A DNA stretch of 64,000 nucleotides from Paramecium sonneborni (GCA_905182985.1 CAJJDN010000008.1:547190-611189), one strand, 5' to 3'; counted from the stretch's first letter, positions 1 through 12,517 are shown. The notes: generated by a model from the letters alone, not told the origin. Numbers and translations: made by a program.

Positions 1-56
1 ATTTTATAATAAAAATTAAATATTATTTGTTATTATATATATATACATAGATTCAA

Positions 57-1565
57 ATGAATAGAAGATAAAAAACTGAGAATGAGAATTTAAAAATTAA
101 AAGAGCTCTAATGAGAAAACAGATAAATTAATATCATAGAATTGATACAGAATTTGAAATTGATGATAGATTAGGTTAAAATTCTTTATGTGTAAAAAAT
201 GAAGAATTTGATGTGGAAGATTCTATTTAATATGATTAATAAATTTGGGAACGATTAGATAAATAGGTTTAAAGTTCTCCAAATTAAAGAAATAGTTGTT
301 CTTGGGTTATATTTTAAGATTGTTTATATATATTTGGTGGATTTACTTTTAATGGAAGATTGGATGATGTTCATAGATATTCATTTAATTAAAATTAACG
401 GTAAAGATTAAATACAACAGGCTCTAAACCAAGTGCAAGAGAAAACAATGGAGCTATTGAATATAAAGGTCAAATGTATATTTTTGGTGGATGTGATGGA
501 TCATTATGGTTAAATGATTTTTATTCATTAAATCTAAATACTTTAAATTGGAATAAAATTGAACCTACTGGTTAATGTCCATCTGAAAGGTTTGGAATAG
601 CATGTGGATCATATTAAATTAAAATGCTTATATTTGGTGGTTGTGATGGTAATCATTATTTAAATGATGCTTATGTTTTTGATTTTGAAGAAAAAGTTTG
701 GAATAAATTATAATTAATTGGAGATATTCCTTCTACTAGATCTTGTCCTTCATTCAGTGTATTAAATAATTAAATATATATTTTTGGTGGATTTGATGGT
801 GTTAATAGATTAAATGATTTCTATAAAATCAATATATTTACAGGTAAAGTTAAAAGAATTAGTTAACATGGTACAATACCATGTCCTAGATATGTAATTT
901 ATTTTACTTAAAATTTTAGTTTCATGCTTCTGAAATTTATTAAAATAAATTATTATTATTTGGTGGATTTAATGGTTTAGAAAGATAAAATGATTTATAT
1001 GAATTTGATTTTGGAATTAAAACTTGGAAAAAATTAGAAGTAAATGAATCACCAAAAGGAAGATCATCTATGGTATTTTAAATTTACAATGATTCTCTTT
1101 ATATTTTTGGAGGAATGATGGAGATGAACTTCTAAATGATATTTATAAATTAGTATTCAAAAATTCATAGATTCCTAGATCTAGTTTTTTGTAAGATTTT
1201 CATACTTTAATTAACAATCCATTAATGAGTGATGTTATTTTTTAAGTTGAAGATCATTAAATTTATGCTAATAAATGCATTCTAGGAGCTAGAAGTTAAA
1301 ATTTTTAAACTTTATTTTTTTAAGAATTTAGAGATAAAGAATAAATGTATTTAGAAATCAATGAATGTGTGACTATTAAACATTTATGGATATGCTCTTA
1401 TATATCTATACTGATCAGTTAGATTTCTCTTTTAATAAATTATTACTAACCTAAATTATGAAATATTTGGTTGATAATATTTCTACTATTAAAAAAAGAA
1501 AAGATTTTAATAAATTGGCCTCAGAACCAGACATACCTTTAGAAATAATACAAAAGAAATGTTGA
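57..1565 (+). CDS. Kelch-repeat protein with C-terminal BTB domain (frameshifted)
   Basis: Six or so Kelch blades are visible, each with a 'FGG' strand (IFGGFTFNGR, IFGGCDGS, IFGGCDGN, IFGGFDGV, LFGGFNGL) followed by a conserved W about 25 residues on. A BTB/POZ-like segment follows, with the usual 'NPLMSDVIF' opening. Such proteins usually serve as substrate adaptors of cullin-3 ligases or as scaffolds; that role is inferred. One 26-nt intron at 894-919. The frame breaks twice by one missing base, near 1113 (Kelch 6) and near 1382 (BTB), and recovers homologous sequence each time. The TGA at 1563-1565 ends it. The two breaks are either sequencing errors or signs of decay. Confidence 0.8.
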
Positions 1566-1650
1566 TTAAAACTATTTTACTTTATCATATGTAATCTATA
1601 ACTTTTATTTTATATCAGTATAATTATTTTTTAAATAAATATTATTAAAT

Positions 1651-2133
1651 TCATTTATTGAATAATGAAAATAATTCTTTTTCAGCTTTTTCAAATTCTA
1701 CTTTTAAATTTTCCATAAAGACTGATGTTATTTTATTGAATTACATATATGCTTTATTTAATTTTTCTCTTTGTTACTCTGATTCATATTTAATATTGAT
1801 TTCCACTTAATTTATTACTTTTTATCTTGCCATTTCTTTTTCAGTTTTGCAAGCAATTTTATTCAGATTCTTTTTATCTTTTTTTTATTTTTCCTACTCA
1901 ATTTTTAAATGATTCTATGCAGTACTCTATTCAGAATAGATCTGTTTAATTTATTCCATAATTCTTTAATATTAAACATTGTAAATGTTTGTATTTGCTT
2001 TAAGTTCAGAATTTTCTAATTTTTTCTAGGTGCCATCAAAATTTTTGGCTCTCTCTCCCAATTTTTTACTATTTTATTAATCATCATATTAACTATATGA
2101 TTTTTCAAGCCTTTCTTGTTTTATTTTCTTCAT
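1651..2133 (-). CDS. Small coiled-coil protein, unknown function
   Basis: An uninterrupted 160-residue frame with glutamine codons TAA and TAG throughout. Composition is dominated by K, E, Q and N with heptad-like spacing of L, I and M, so most of it is likely a continuous coiled coil. No signal peptide, membrane segment or catalytic motif is seen. It converges on the Kelch-BTB gene with only 85 bp between stop codons, as expected for a compact ciliate genome. No intron was needed. Confidence 0.6.
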
Positions 2134-3799
2134 TATAATTAATTCGTTATTTATCGCGAAAAAAATTCCTTGATTTGAACAAAAAAATCCACCTAATAAT
2201 TTTTTATAAATTTATTTAGAATTTTAAAAAATAAGTTAGTTATATTTAAAAAAAAATACATTAACTAAATATAGTCAGATCAGAATAAATCCGATTTATT
2301 AAATCATTGTGAATTTGTTTTTATTTGAATAGAAATTATATACATATCTAAAATATATCATCTGATGAAATAATAAATATTATTCATTAATTTAAAATGA
2401 ATAAAAAAAATTTATTAAGTAAAAAAAATCATTTTGAGTTTCAAATTTCATTTGAGAATCTTAAGAATCAGTTGAATTCTTAGTTGAAGTAGATAATTCT
2501 GCATAAGTTAAGTTAAGATTAAATTCGATCAAAAAAACAAAAATTTCCTCTCAAAATATATAGCCACATAATGAGCATTTATTATAATCTAAAAAAGCCA
2601 AACAATACTTTCTTTTTTAATAATAAATACAGCAGGTAACCAAAAAAAATATTAAATACACAAGTAGATTCTTGGCATTTGTCTAAAAAACTACCTTTAT
2701 ATCTATTTTAAGTGCATTCAGTACTGCAATCTTTTGATAAATATCCCAACACATAAATACCCTTTTATATATCTATATTATAAACAAGAGTAATCTGACG
2801 ATGCTAATAATGATTTTGAAACAGATACTATCTGAGCCAAAATATTGTAGCAATCCCTACGATGATGATTAAGATGCAATATTATGAGGAATTCTTCAAT
2901 CATAAATTAGAACAAATATGGAAAAATATTTGCATGGTTCTGAATTATTATTTTATAAATTTGGAAACACCTGATTTATAAAAAGAACAATAAGTTTCTT
3001 TTTCGAAAGTAGATATTTTTACCCTTTATCTCTGAAATTAATTCAAATTTAAAATTTTCATTTAAAAGATTACTTGTCATATCAAGAATCTGTGATTATT
3101 TATTATAGTAAAGATTTATTTCAAAATGAGATCCACCATTATCTCCCATTTATAATCCTATTATTGTTTAGCAATTAAAATTATATTTCAAAAAATTAGT
3201 TATTCTTGGTATTGAATAATGATTGATTTTTAAAGCATACTAATATTGGTAATGTTATTTTAAATGAAGCAATTTTTATTAAAATTTAAAATTAATTTTA
3301 TTTTCAAAAATCTGATTTAATAAATTAATTATTATTTAAATGCGATTCAAACTTCATTTGGATGTTTGTATTTACTTTTAAAATTTTAGAATTTAAACTT
3401 CCATTAGCTTTTTATATTTAATTCAGATAGAATATTTTGAATTATTCTTATTTTTTTAATTTAGGAATAAATTATAAACTTCTTTAATATAAATTTACAT
3501 ATTTAAGTATGAACATGAAGTTTATCTAAATATTTTATTTTTAGAATTAAAAATAAAAATTTATTATTTTAAAGGTTAAATTCAAATTTTTTTCTTGCAA
3601 GATTATTAATTTTTAATTATTTTGATATATAATAGATGTAAAACTCTTAAAGATCTTAAGAAGTCTTAAATCCAAAATAAAATAAATGAAAACTGTTATG
3701 CATTAAAAATTGAATTTTTAGTTATAATTTTTAATATAATATAAAGTTAAAATACACATAAATTCAAAATATTGTTTTAATAATTAATTTAAAAATTAG
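2134..3799. other. 1.7 kb without a supported gene
   Basis: Very AT-rich stretch. Two opposing ORFs overlap here: 2397-2798 on the plus strand (133 codons) and 2718-3149 on the minus strand (143 codons). Because only TGA stops, ORFs of this size arise often by chance in DNA this poor in G, and neither shows a motif. The first 40 codons of the minus ORF (from 3149) have a protein-like composition, so a small gene or a relic is possible. Confidence 0.4.
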
Positions 3800-6700
3800 A
3801 TGAGGAATTATCACTCATTTAGTAAATAAGAAATAAAGAATTAAAATATAAATTAATATAATATAGTTTGGGATTAAGTTCTATTATAAAGAATAATAAA
3901 AATTTTATGATAAAAAATTCTGACTTAGAAGGAGATTTAATGATTGTTAACATCATGCCATTGAGAATTGTAAGAAGTAGAAAAATAATTGGAAGTATAC
4001 TGTCTTTATTAACTCTTTTTATATTCTCTTTAATGTACTATTTTAAAACTTAAAATTTTAAGATGTCGTTGGTTTATAAATTTAAAGTTACTTTTTTATT
4101 ATAAGGAAGAGAAGGAAATATTGTATGCCACCCATTTATTCATAATAAATTTACATGGAGAGAAAGAAATACAAAAAGTTAAAAGGAATAAAATTTCGAA
4201 TTGCATTTATTTTAAATATAGACATATAGAATATTATTTTGAAGAAAACAAATTTCATCCATTAGATACAGGATATGTTGATAAAGATTTCTTATTAAAA
4301 AATGTGAATCCTTTAAGTGAAAGACAAGTATTTGAGTTGAATAAGACATTTGGAAACTGTGAAGTTATAGTTCCCATTCCTAGTATAACTTCTTTTTTTT
4401 AAAATGAACTTACATCCCCTCTTTATTTCACTTAATATACTTCATTAACAGTATTTATGTTGGAAGGATTTTATTAATTAGCAATTTTATAACCTATTAT
4501 AGCATTATTGACATCATTAATAAATTATCTTATACTAAGAAGGGCTATGTAGTAATTAAAGAAAAAAGCAGAAAACCATCAGTAAATTACAGTATTTCGA
4601 TAAAATATATCTGGTAAAGAGGAATGTATAACAGTGAATTCGATTGAATTAGTTCCAGGAGATATAGTTTAAATTTTTTGTAATTAAATATTACCATGTG
4701 ATTGTTTAATATTGACAGGTGATGTATTGGTTGATGAATAATCATTAACAGGAGAGTCTATTCCTGTTTAAAAAGAGTAAATAAAATAAGATTTTTTGAG
4801 TAATTTTAATTATTAAACTTACAAAAAATCAATATTGTTTGATGGAACTAAAGTCTTAGATGTAAAAAACACTGTAAAAGTATTAGTTTTAAGAACTGGA
4901 TATTTATCTTATAAAGGATAGATATTTAGAAATGCATTATACCCAAAACCACCAAAAATAATGTTTTTTATAGACGCAGTAAAATTTCTTGTTATAATTG
5001 CTGTTTTGATTATAGGATTGTATTTTGGATTACTTTGGAAAATGATATTATTAGATTATGATCCAACCTTAATTGCATTAAGATTAGGTGATGCAATAGT
5101 TTGGATTCTCCCTCCAAATTTAGTAACTGTTGTAAATCTTACAATGACAGCTACTTTAAGTAGATTAAAATTAAACAATATCTTAGGAACTTAACCAGAT
5201 AAAACATTAGAAGCATCATAAACAGAAATCATTTGTTTTGATAAAACAGGTACTTTAACAACAAATAAGATTAAAGTAAAATATGTATTTGATGAAAAGA
5301 ATAATAAAATCTAATCAATTTCAGATAAAAAATTGTTGTAATCTTTAATGTCTTGCTGTCATTAATGCTACTTATTAGATAATTAATTAATAGGTGATAC
5401 ATTAGATATAGCCATGATATATTATTCAAATCTAAATATTCATTAAGATAATGATTATAAATTTAAAGTCATAATTAATGGAAATGGTTCAGATTAGAGA
5501 AGTAAAGAGATAACTTTTAGAATTATAAAAATCTTTGAGTTTTCTAGTGATCTCTAAAGAATGGGTGTAATAGCAATGAGTGATTAAATTATAAGAGAGG
5601 ATTAATAGATTTAATTAACAGATTAAGAAGATATAATAATTTAAAACTAATATTATTATTTTAGTAAAGGATCAGCTGAAAAGATTTCCTCATTATGTAT
5701 TTCTGTACCTGAAGGATTTAAAGATATGATAACTTAAGAATCACTTAAAGGTATGAGAATAATTAGTACTGGATATAAAAGAATAGAGTTATAGGATATT
5801 GTTAAATCATAAATTGAATTGGAATAACGTCTAAAATATTTGGGATCAATTATTTTTGAAAATGAATTAAAATTAAATACAAAATAAACTATTGATGAAT
5901 TAAAAAAAGCATAGTTAAAATTAAAAATATTAAGTGGAGATCATATTTTGAGTTGCATAAATTGTGGTATCGAAAGTGGTATAATAGAATTTCAAAAGTT
6001 TACAATTTTAATAGATTTTGATATAGATTAGAATGATTTAATATTAGAAGAGTTGAGTCATTACTAAATAGAAGAATTGGAAGGTAAAAGTATTAATTAA
6101 TCATCTTATGAATTATTATAATCTCTGTTACCAAGTTCATTATATGTAAATTCAATTTATGAGTCAAAAACTAATTAGAATTATTAATGGGCAATGAGTG
6201 GTTAAGCTTTTGAATATCTTAGAAATAAAAAGATAATATATGAACTAATTTAATCATGTTAAATCTTTGGAAGAATGAGTCCCACTTAAAAGAGTGAAGT
6301 AATAAAGATATTATAAGAATAAAAACTTCATGTTTGCATGATAGGAGATGGTTCCAATGATTGTCATGCTTTAAAATAATCTAATATTGGAATATCATTT
6401 TAATAATGTGATGCAGCTTTAACAGCCTCTTTTGTTAATACTAATGATAGCATAGATTGTATACGTGAAGTATTGTTATAAAGCAAAGCAACTTCATGTA
6501 ATGTTATGGAAATATTCAAATATTATATGATAATCAATGTAAGTAAATATGTTTCTGCATAATTAATGATGTATCAAATGTAGAATTTCAATAATGAAGA
6601 ATTACTGTATCTAAATTATTTGAGTAATATTCCTATAGTTGCTATGTAAACCTTAACTCCTCCTTCAAGTAAATTGACTAAAGATAAAATTAATACTTCT

Positions 6701-7168
6701 ATGATTAGTTTATCAAATTTTATTCCTATTTTGATAATTCTAATCTTCAGTGGTTTGAATATGTTGGGAAGTTATTTAATTCTATATTATTAAGAATGGT
6801 ATTTACCATATGATAAAAATGAGAATGATTCAAGATACTTCTTTTAAGGAGATATGAACACTTAATAATTCATTAACATGAATATTTATTTTTTATTATC
6901 TTTTTATTCCATCAATACTTATGCACCATTTAAGATACCTTTTTGGAAACAATATCATTTAAATATTCCAATTTTATTGTTTTTAATCTTGGCAATCCTT
7001 ATATAATTTGTTTCTATAGAATTTATTGATCAATTTTTAGGATTAACTGAAATAAAATTGAATGGATAATATTAACTTAATCAATACTATTTCAACATTA
7101 CATTCTCTATTGTAGTAATATTCATAGGAAGATTAGCATGGATTAAATAATATATATTTTAATAATGA
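3800..7168 (+). CDS. P5-type (ATP13A-like) P-type ATPase
   Basis: About 1,107 residues. Visible P-type motifs are LTGES (actuator), FDKTGTLT with the phosphorylated Asp near residue 466, and GDGSND near 835. The region after M3 (TGYLSYKGQIFRNALYPKP) and the RLKLNNI sequence after M4 point to the P5 group, most like P5B/ATP13A, which in other organisms export polyamines from lysosome-like compartments. The M4 motif reads PPNLV rather than PPALP or PPELP. Two introns: 3866-3891 and a 19-nt one at 4087-4105; removing them gives one open frame. The start at 3800 depends on the first intron; 3907 is the alternative. The stop overlaps the next gene's ATG. Confidence 0.85.
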
Positions 7169-8698
7169 TTATAAATAAAACTTAATCTAACTTGAATAAT
7201 ATCAATTTCAATGATATTATAATTCCAATAAAGTCTTAGCATCCTTCAAGAAGGGTATAAGTTTTGGAAAATGGCAAAGCGATACAATTATTACAAAGCT
7301 ATCAAAAAATCCCACAAATAATAACAGAATTTCATTCTCCAATAATAGTGAATAGTATAAAATTAAGAAAGGATTCAAATTATTCATTTTAATAAACATA
7401 ATAATTGAATGAGAAGGAAAGCAAATCTATGAAAATGGATTCTGAAAATGTGACCAGCAAATTTAAATAAATAAATCCTTAAAGTAGTTTACCATAGATT
7501 CCTTTATCAACAATGAACACTTAAACTAAATTAAATGATTTAACACGAAGTAACAATATGGTTTAATCACCTAAAAATAGTGATACAAAAAGATCGTTAG
7601 TGAGATCATAATTTAAAACGAACAGCAACAATCAAAAACAAAATATAATAAACAATTCAACAACTACAGGAAGCAGCAAAGATTCAAGTTGTAATTAGAG
7701 TAATTAATAATATTAAATATGTGCTAAAAATATAATATACTCATATTGTGGAAAACCAAGAAAAAGAAAAGTGAATGTTTCAGCTAAAAGTTTCATAGTT
7801 TATGATTGCATAGAGAATAGAATAGTTTCATAGAGAAAAAGTAATAAGAGAATGGAAATTGCTAGTTTAACCAAAATTATGACATTCTACATAACAATGG
7901 TTATCTTAGAACAACTAAATCTCAATTTCAAAGATATTAGAGTTAAAGTAACTAAAAAAGCTTCAGAGACAATAGGTACAACAGCTGAATTAAAATATAA
8001 TGATATCTTAACAATTTAAGATCTTCTGTATGGATTAATGTTACCATCAGGAAATGATGCTGCTACACTTATAGCTTAAGCAATTGGAACAATAATGTAA
8101 ATACTAAACTATAAAATTAGATTATTTAATGAAGCAGATAAATATTTAGATTGTACACTATTAGATATTGAACAAATGAGTGCTGAAGGTTATTATTACA
8201 ATGTATAATTGAAGACTCATTAATGTCCTATTGAAATTTTTATAAACAAGATGAATCATTATTCTAATCTGATTGGATAATAAAATACTCAATTTGCATG
8301 TGTACATGGATTAGCTAATGAAGACAATGTATATGTTTTACTTACAGTAGTATTCTAGTTGTTATGATATAGTATTATTATCATAGGAATGCTTAAGATA
8401 TGATATATTTCATTAAGTTATTTCTTGTAAAGAATACATTTCGAAATCAATCAATAATAGCAAATATTATGAATGGAAAAATACAAATAAATTATTAGAA
8501 AAAGGTTTTTTTGGAATAAAAACAGGAGTAACTGATTCTGCTGGACCTTGTTTAGCTAGTGCTTATAGATCAAATGAAATGGAATATTATATAATCATTG
8601 TGTTGAGTTGTAAAAATTTATAACTGAGATTTGATGAAACTATTTCATTGTTATAACATGCAAAATACAAAAAGTCTTTGAATTCAATTATATAATGA
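7165..8698 (+). CDS. Peptidase S11-like (D-Ala-D-Ala carboxypeptidase / serine beta-lactamase fold) protein
   Basis: 503 residues. The catalytic signature of the penicillin-binding-protein fold is complete: SLTK (Ser234, Lys237), SGN (295-297) and KTG (445-447), in correct order and spacing. One 22-nt intron at 8329-8350 must be removed to read HGL...NYSSCYD. About 230 residues precede the fold; they are rich in N, S, Q and K with no clear signal peptide or membrane helix. Ciliates have no peptidoglycan, so the substrate is unknown; digestion of bacterial prey wall or a beta-lactamase-like role are guesses. The ATG lies inside the previous gene's stop (ATGA). Met at 7429 is an alternative start. 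Confidence 0.85.
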
Positions 8699-9425
8699 AT
8701 AAACCATATAATTACTTATTCAAATACATCATTGTTGGGGATACTAGTAAACATTCTAAACTATTAAAGAGGTGTTGGAAAGAGTTGTCTTCTTCTTTAG
8801 TATGTAGATAAAAAATTTAGAAATGATCATGAGGCTACTATAGGTGTTGAATTTGGTGCTAAATAAGTTATTATCAAATCTAAAATAATAAAAATATAGA
8901 TTTGGGATACTGCTGGTTAAGAGTCATTTCGATCAATAACTAGATCATATTATAGAGGGTATCTGAATAAATTACTTTTAGTTCTATTGGTGCTATTTTG
9001 GTATATGATGTTACGAGAAGAGAAACTTTTGAAAATGCAACTATATGGATTAATGAAATCAAGAAATATGGCAATGATAACATTGTTATCATATTGGTAG
9101 GAAATAAAACAGATTTAAGTGATATGTATAATTTAATATATATTTAAGTCGGAAAGTATCAGAAGATGAAGCTAAAGAAATGGCAAAAAATAATAGCCTA
9201 GAATATATTGAGGTTTGTGCTAAATAGAATTTTAAGGTTGATGAGGCCTTTTAAATTATTACTGAAAAAATATACAAGAAAATTGAATTAAATTAGCTTG
9301 ATTTATCTAATGAAGTAAATAAATATAAAAGAATTTAGAAATGTGGAGTTAAATTAGGTTCTAAAGGGAGTTTTATTGAAGATGATGAATAAAAAGATAA
9401 ATAAAAGAAATCAATTTGCTGTTGA
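8695..9425 (+). CDS. Rab-family small GTPase (Rab2/4/14-like)
   Basis: 219 residues after removing three introns (8746-8770, 8959-8981, 9126-9148). All GTPase boxes are seen: GDTSVGKS (P-loop), switch I ATIGVEFG, WDTAGQE, NKTD, and a CAK motif. YNYLFKYIIVGD at the N-terminus and FRSITRSYYRG in switch II match the Rab2/Rab4/Rab14 branch, which acts in ER-Golgi and endosomal or phagosomal traffic. It ends SICC, a geranylgeranylation site. The start is fixed by homology and falls inside the upstream gene's stop codon (ATGA at 8695). Confidence 0.93.
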
Positions 9426-9726
9426 TAAACTTTTATTCAAAAAATATATATTATCAATTTTATTAAGTCAAAAATTTTATCTAATTTTTAGCTTATTATT
9501 GATAAAATAACATAATTTTGTTAGTAATTAAATTTCTTTAAATAACAAGTTAATCTTAATCAGATCTTATAAAGTTTTATGGAAATCTAGAAAGAAATTT
9601 GAATAAAGTAAAACAATAATTTGAGTGAATTGTTTTTTTATACATAGTATTTTCTAGAAACTTTAATAGAAATTATATATAGTAAAAGTGATCTTTTTAC
9701 AGAAATAAAATAATTAAAAATTAGTG
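9426..9726. other. Intergenic, 301 bp
   Basis: AT-rich spacer between the Rab gene and the p23 gene, presumably holding the 3' end of one and the promoter of the other. No ORF or structured element stands out. Confidence 0.5.
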
Positions 9727-10383
9727 ATGCAAAAGACAATGTAAATTTTATTCTCGAAATTTCTCTAGCGCCCCAATAGTGAAATGGGCTTAAAGAAAAG
9801 ACAATGTGTTTTTGACAGTTGAAGCAAGAGATTTGAAAGATGAAAAAGTTGACTTGACTTCAAGCTCACTTAAATTTTCAGCTAATGCAGAAGGTGTTAA
9901 TTATGTTTTTGAAATTAACTTCTTTGCTGAAGTTGTTGTTGAGGTAAATAATTTATTATATAAATTTTAGGAAAGTAAATGGACCAATTATGGTTTGAAT
10001 GTTAGATTTATTTTATCAAAGAAAGATAAAACTGCTTCATATTGGACAAGATTAATAAAGGAGACACATAAATTATAATATTTATAAGTTTGAAATATTT
10101 TCTAATAAAAGGTTGATTGGACAAAATATATTGATGAAGATGACGAAGCTGAAGAAGGAGGAAAAGGCTTAGATGATTGGGATTAGAACAAATTCTAAAA
10201 TTTCGATTAAGGTGGTGCAGATGAAGATGATGAAGAAGGTGAAGAAGAATAACCAAAGGAAGGTATACATAAAAGTTTTTAATTTTAGGAAATGTTGATG
10301 ATTTAGAAAAAGAAGAAGAAGTCTAAAAAAATGATTAAGCACCTAAAGAAGGTGAATAAGAGAAATAAGCAGAGAATAATTGA
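9727..10383 (+). CDS. p23/Sba1-type Hsp90 co-chaperone (CS domain)
   Basis: 183 residues after splicing four introns (9741-9768, 9944-9970, 10088-10111, 10263-10288). The CS beta-sandwich is recognisable: APIVKWAQRKDNVFLTVE near the N-terminus, then LKFSANAEGVNYVFEINFF, and VDWTKYIDEDDE before the acidic tail, which ends in E, D and Q runs. p23 proteins bind the ATP-closed form of Hsp90 and slow its turnover. The first intron lies after only 14 coding bases and is needed to join an ATG to the domain; without it a TGA blocks the frame. Confidence 0.9.
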
Positions 10384-10534
10384 TATGATATTATATCTAT
10401 GTTTAAATATGAATATTTAAGTTTTCTGTTAATCATTATTATATTAAAAGCAATTGTTATTATTGAATTCTATTGTAGTATTTAAGTAAAATCAATCTAT
10501 ATATGAAAATAATAATAAATATATTTTCAGATTA

Positions 10535-10960
10535 TCATTTGTTTTTGCTTTATTTAAGAATTGAAAATAAGATTACTTCATTTTCTGTTTGCTCTTCTTT
10601 AAACTTTTAATCAAGCCGAGGATTTATTTTCTCTTTATCAATAGCTTAAGTACACATTTATAAAGTATCCTTAATCTAAACTACTTCTTCTTCTGGTTCG
10701 AAAACACAAACTGTTATGAAATTATCGAAATTAATTCCATATCCACTGTCTTTTGCAATCTTTCTTCCTTTGCTATCATAACGATCACTCCTTCCTAATT
10801 TATATCTAATCTTCTTTCTTTAAATGATAATTGGTTCAAAGTCTTCAGGCTCTTCAGGTATATCTTCTTGATCTTCCACCTAAGCTCTACTTAGAACCAA
10901 TTTGGGTCCTAAACAACTCGTTCGCATGGAAAAGCTAATTTTAATATAATAAACTTTCAT
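10535..10960 (-). CDS. Small acidic/basic protein, unknown
   Basis: 141-residue uninterrupted frame on the minus strand. It begins MKVYYIKISFSMRTSCLGPK, followed by an acidic patch (EDQEDIPEEPEDFEP) and a basic patch (IIIQRKKIRYKLGR). No domain is recognised. Codon use resembles the neighbouring genes, with GAA/GAT-rich stretches, which supports coding. It converges on the p23 gene with about 150 bp between stops. Confidence 0.6.
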
Positions 10961-12517
10961 TTTTGTTAATAAATAAAAGGAATCTCAAAAAAATTACAAC
11001 ATTAGCATTCAATAAGAATTATCGTATATATACTTTTATTAATTAAAGCTTCAATTAATGTAAATATGGAAATTCTCCTTATCACTATTACTAAATTAAT
11101 TAAATTATTATTATTCATCGAGCACAAACTAATTCAGATTTAATAGAAACTAATGATAATTTAAATCAACATAAATTTACTAATTTTTATGAAAATTTAA
11201 CATATTTAGGATTTAACAAATAATGACAATAATTATAATTTTTAGAAATATACTAAATTTATTTTTTTATAATAGTTGGATCAGTTGGGTTTGTTTTTTT
11301 TAAAGGATATTTGTTAATAATTATACCTCAGTGTTTGTCACAATTTTTATCATCAAGAATAAAGTTTATTTGTGTTTATTCATGCCCAATTTTAATTCTT
11401 AAATGATTATAGTATAAAGTATAACTATTGAGAGAATATTCTAAATACCATAGGTTAGATTTATTATTCTAGTTTCATTTAGCATTTAAGTAGAATATAT
11501 ACTTTCTTTTAGGATAGTTTTGGTTACAATATAAGATTTTTAATACATTCAAAAGATATAGAGAGACTGATGTTTGCTAACATATATTTTCATTCTTGAA
11601 TTAAGTTTTAGAAATTTAGAGAGTAGTAAAATTCAGTATTATTAATATATAATTTGTAGGGCATTACATCTCTACTGATATCAAATTTTCTTTTATTATA
11701 TAGTCCTAAGTTTTTTAAGGAATTAAATAAGTTATTTAAATGACTTTGATAAAGAATAAGTAATGATACAATTAATTATGGTATATTTATTTCTATTTAT
11801 CAAAATTTCTCATTAGATTTAATAAAATAAGAGACATTTAAATAAAAATTGGGGAATATTTGAAAATAAAATCATTTTTTATCTTATATATCATTCAATT
11901 TTAAAAAGCTTTTAAAAATAATTTTTAAGAAAACTTTAATAGTTTGCTATTATTGATTTCTAAATAGGTTTAGATGTATCAGTAAAATTTTATTTTGGTT
12001 TCTTGATTTATAATTAAATCTGATGATTTTTGGGGAAAAGAATACTTTAATCTTCAATGGATTTGCTCATTTGAATTATAGTAAAAGGAACTATTAATAT
12101 AGAATAGCTAAAAATGATTATTAATTTTTATTTTACAACTGAATAGTTTTGAAAAATGGAAAAAATGTAATCAAGAGATTGAAGAATTAAGAAAATGATT
12201 TGGTTTATGATTAGATTTTGGATTATTGATTATAATTATTATTTGTAATAGTCTTAAAAATAATTCGGTTTCATTTACATAAATGTTCAAAATAAAAGTT
12301 GTGAAACATTAAATAGACTTTTTTGATTAAGTATTATATTTAAATACTTAATTTCAATTAAATAGACGAAAATAATGAGATATTAACAACTTAAATCTTG
12401 TCAAATAATATCGAAATTTATTATAAAATATTTTTGAGATTGCTGTCATATTTTTGAGATTGCTGTCATATATTTGATTCAGCCTAATTAAATAATAATT
12501 TGATATTTTAAAAATAA
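10961..12517. other. 1.56 kb without a supported gene
   Basis: Unusually long gap for this genome. Frames are broken by TGA on both strands and no domain motif was found. Short protein-like patches (for example around 12010-12100) could be relics. A 20-bp unit is repeated twice in tandem at 12428-12467, about 50 bp past the HECT gene's stop. Confidence 0.4.
12428..12467. repeat. Two tandem copies of a 20-bp unit
   Basis: The unit ATATTTTTGAGATTGCTGTC occurs twice back to back with no mismatch. It lies just downstream of the HECT-type gene's stop codon on the minus strand, so it falls in or beyond its 3' untranslated region. Confidence 0.8.

Noticed and set aside
2397..2798. 133-codon plus-strand ORF
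   Set aside because: Length is common by chance when TGA is the only stop in AT-rich DNA; no motif and an opposing ORF of similar quality overlaps it.
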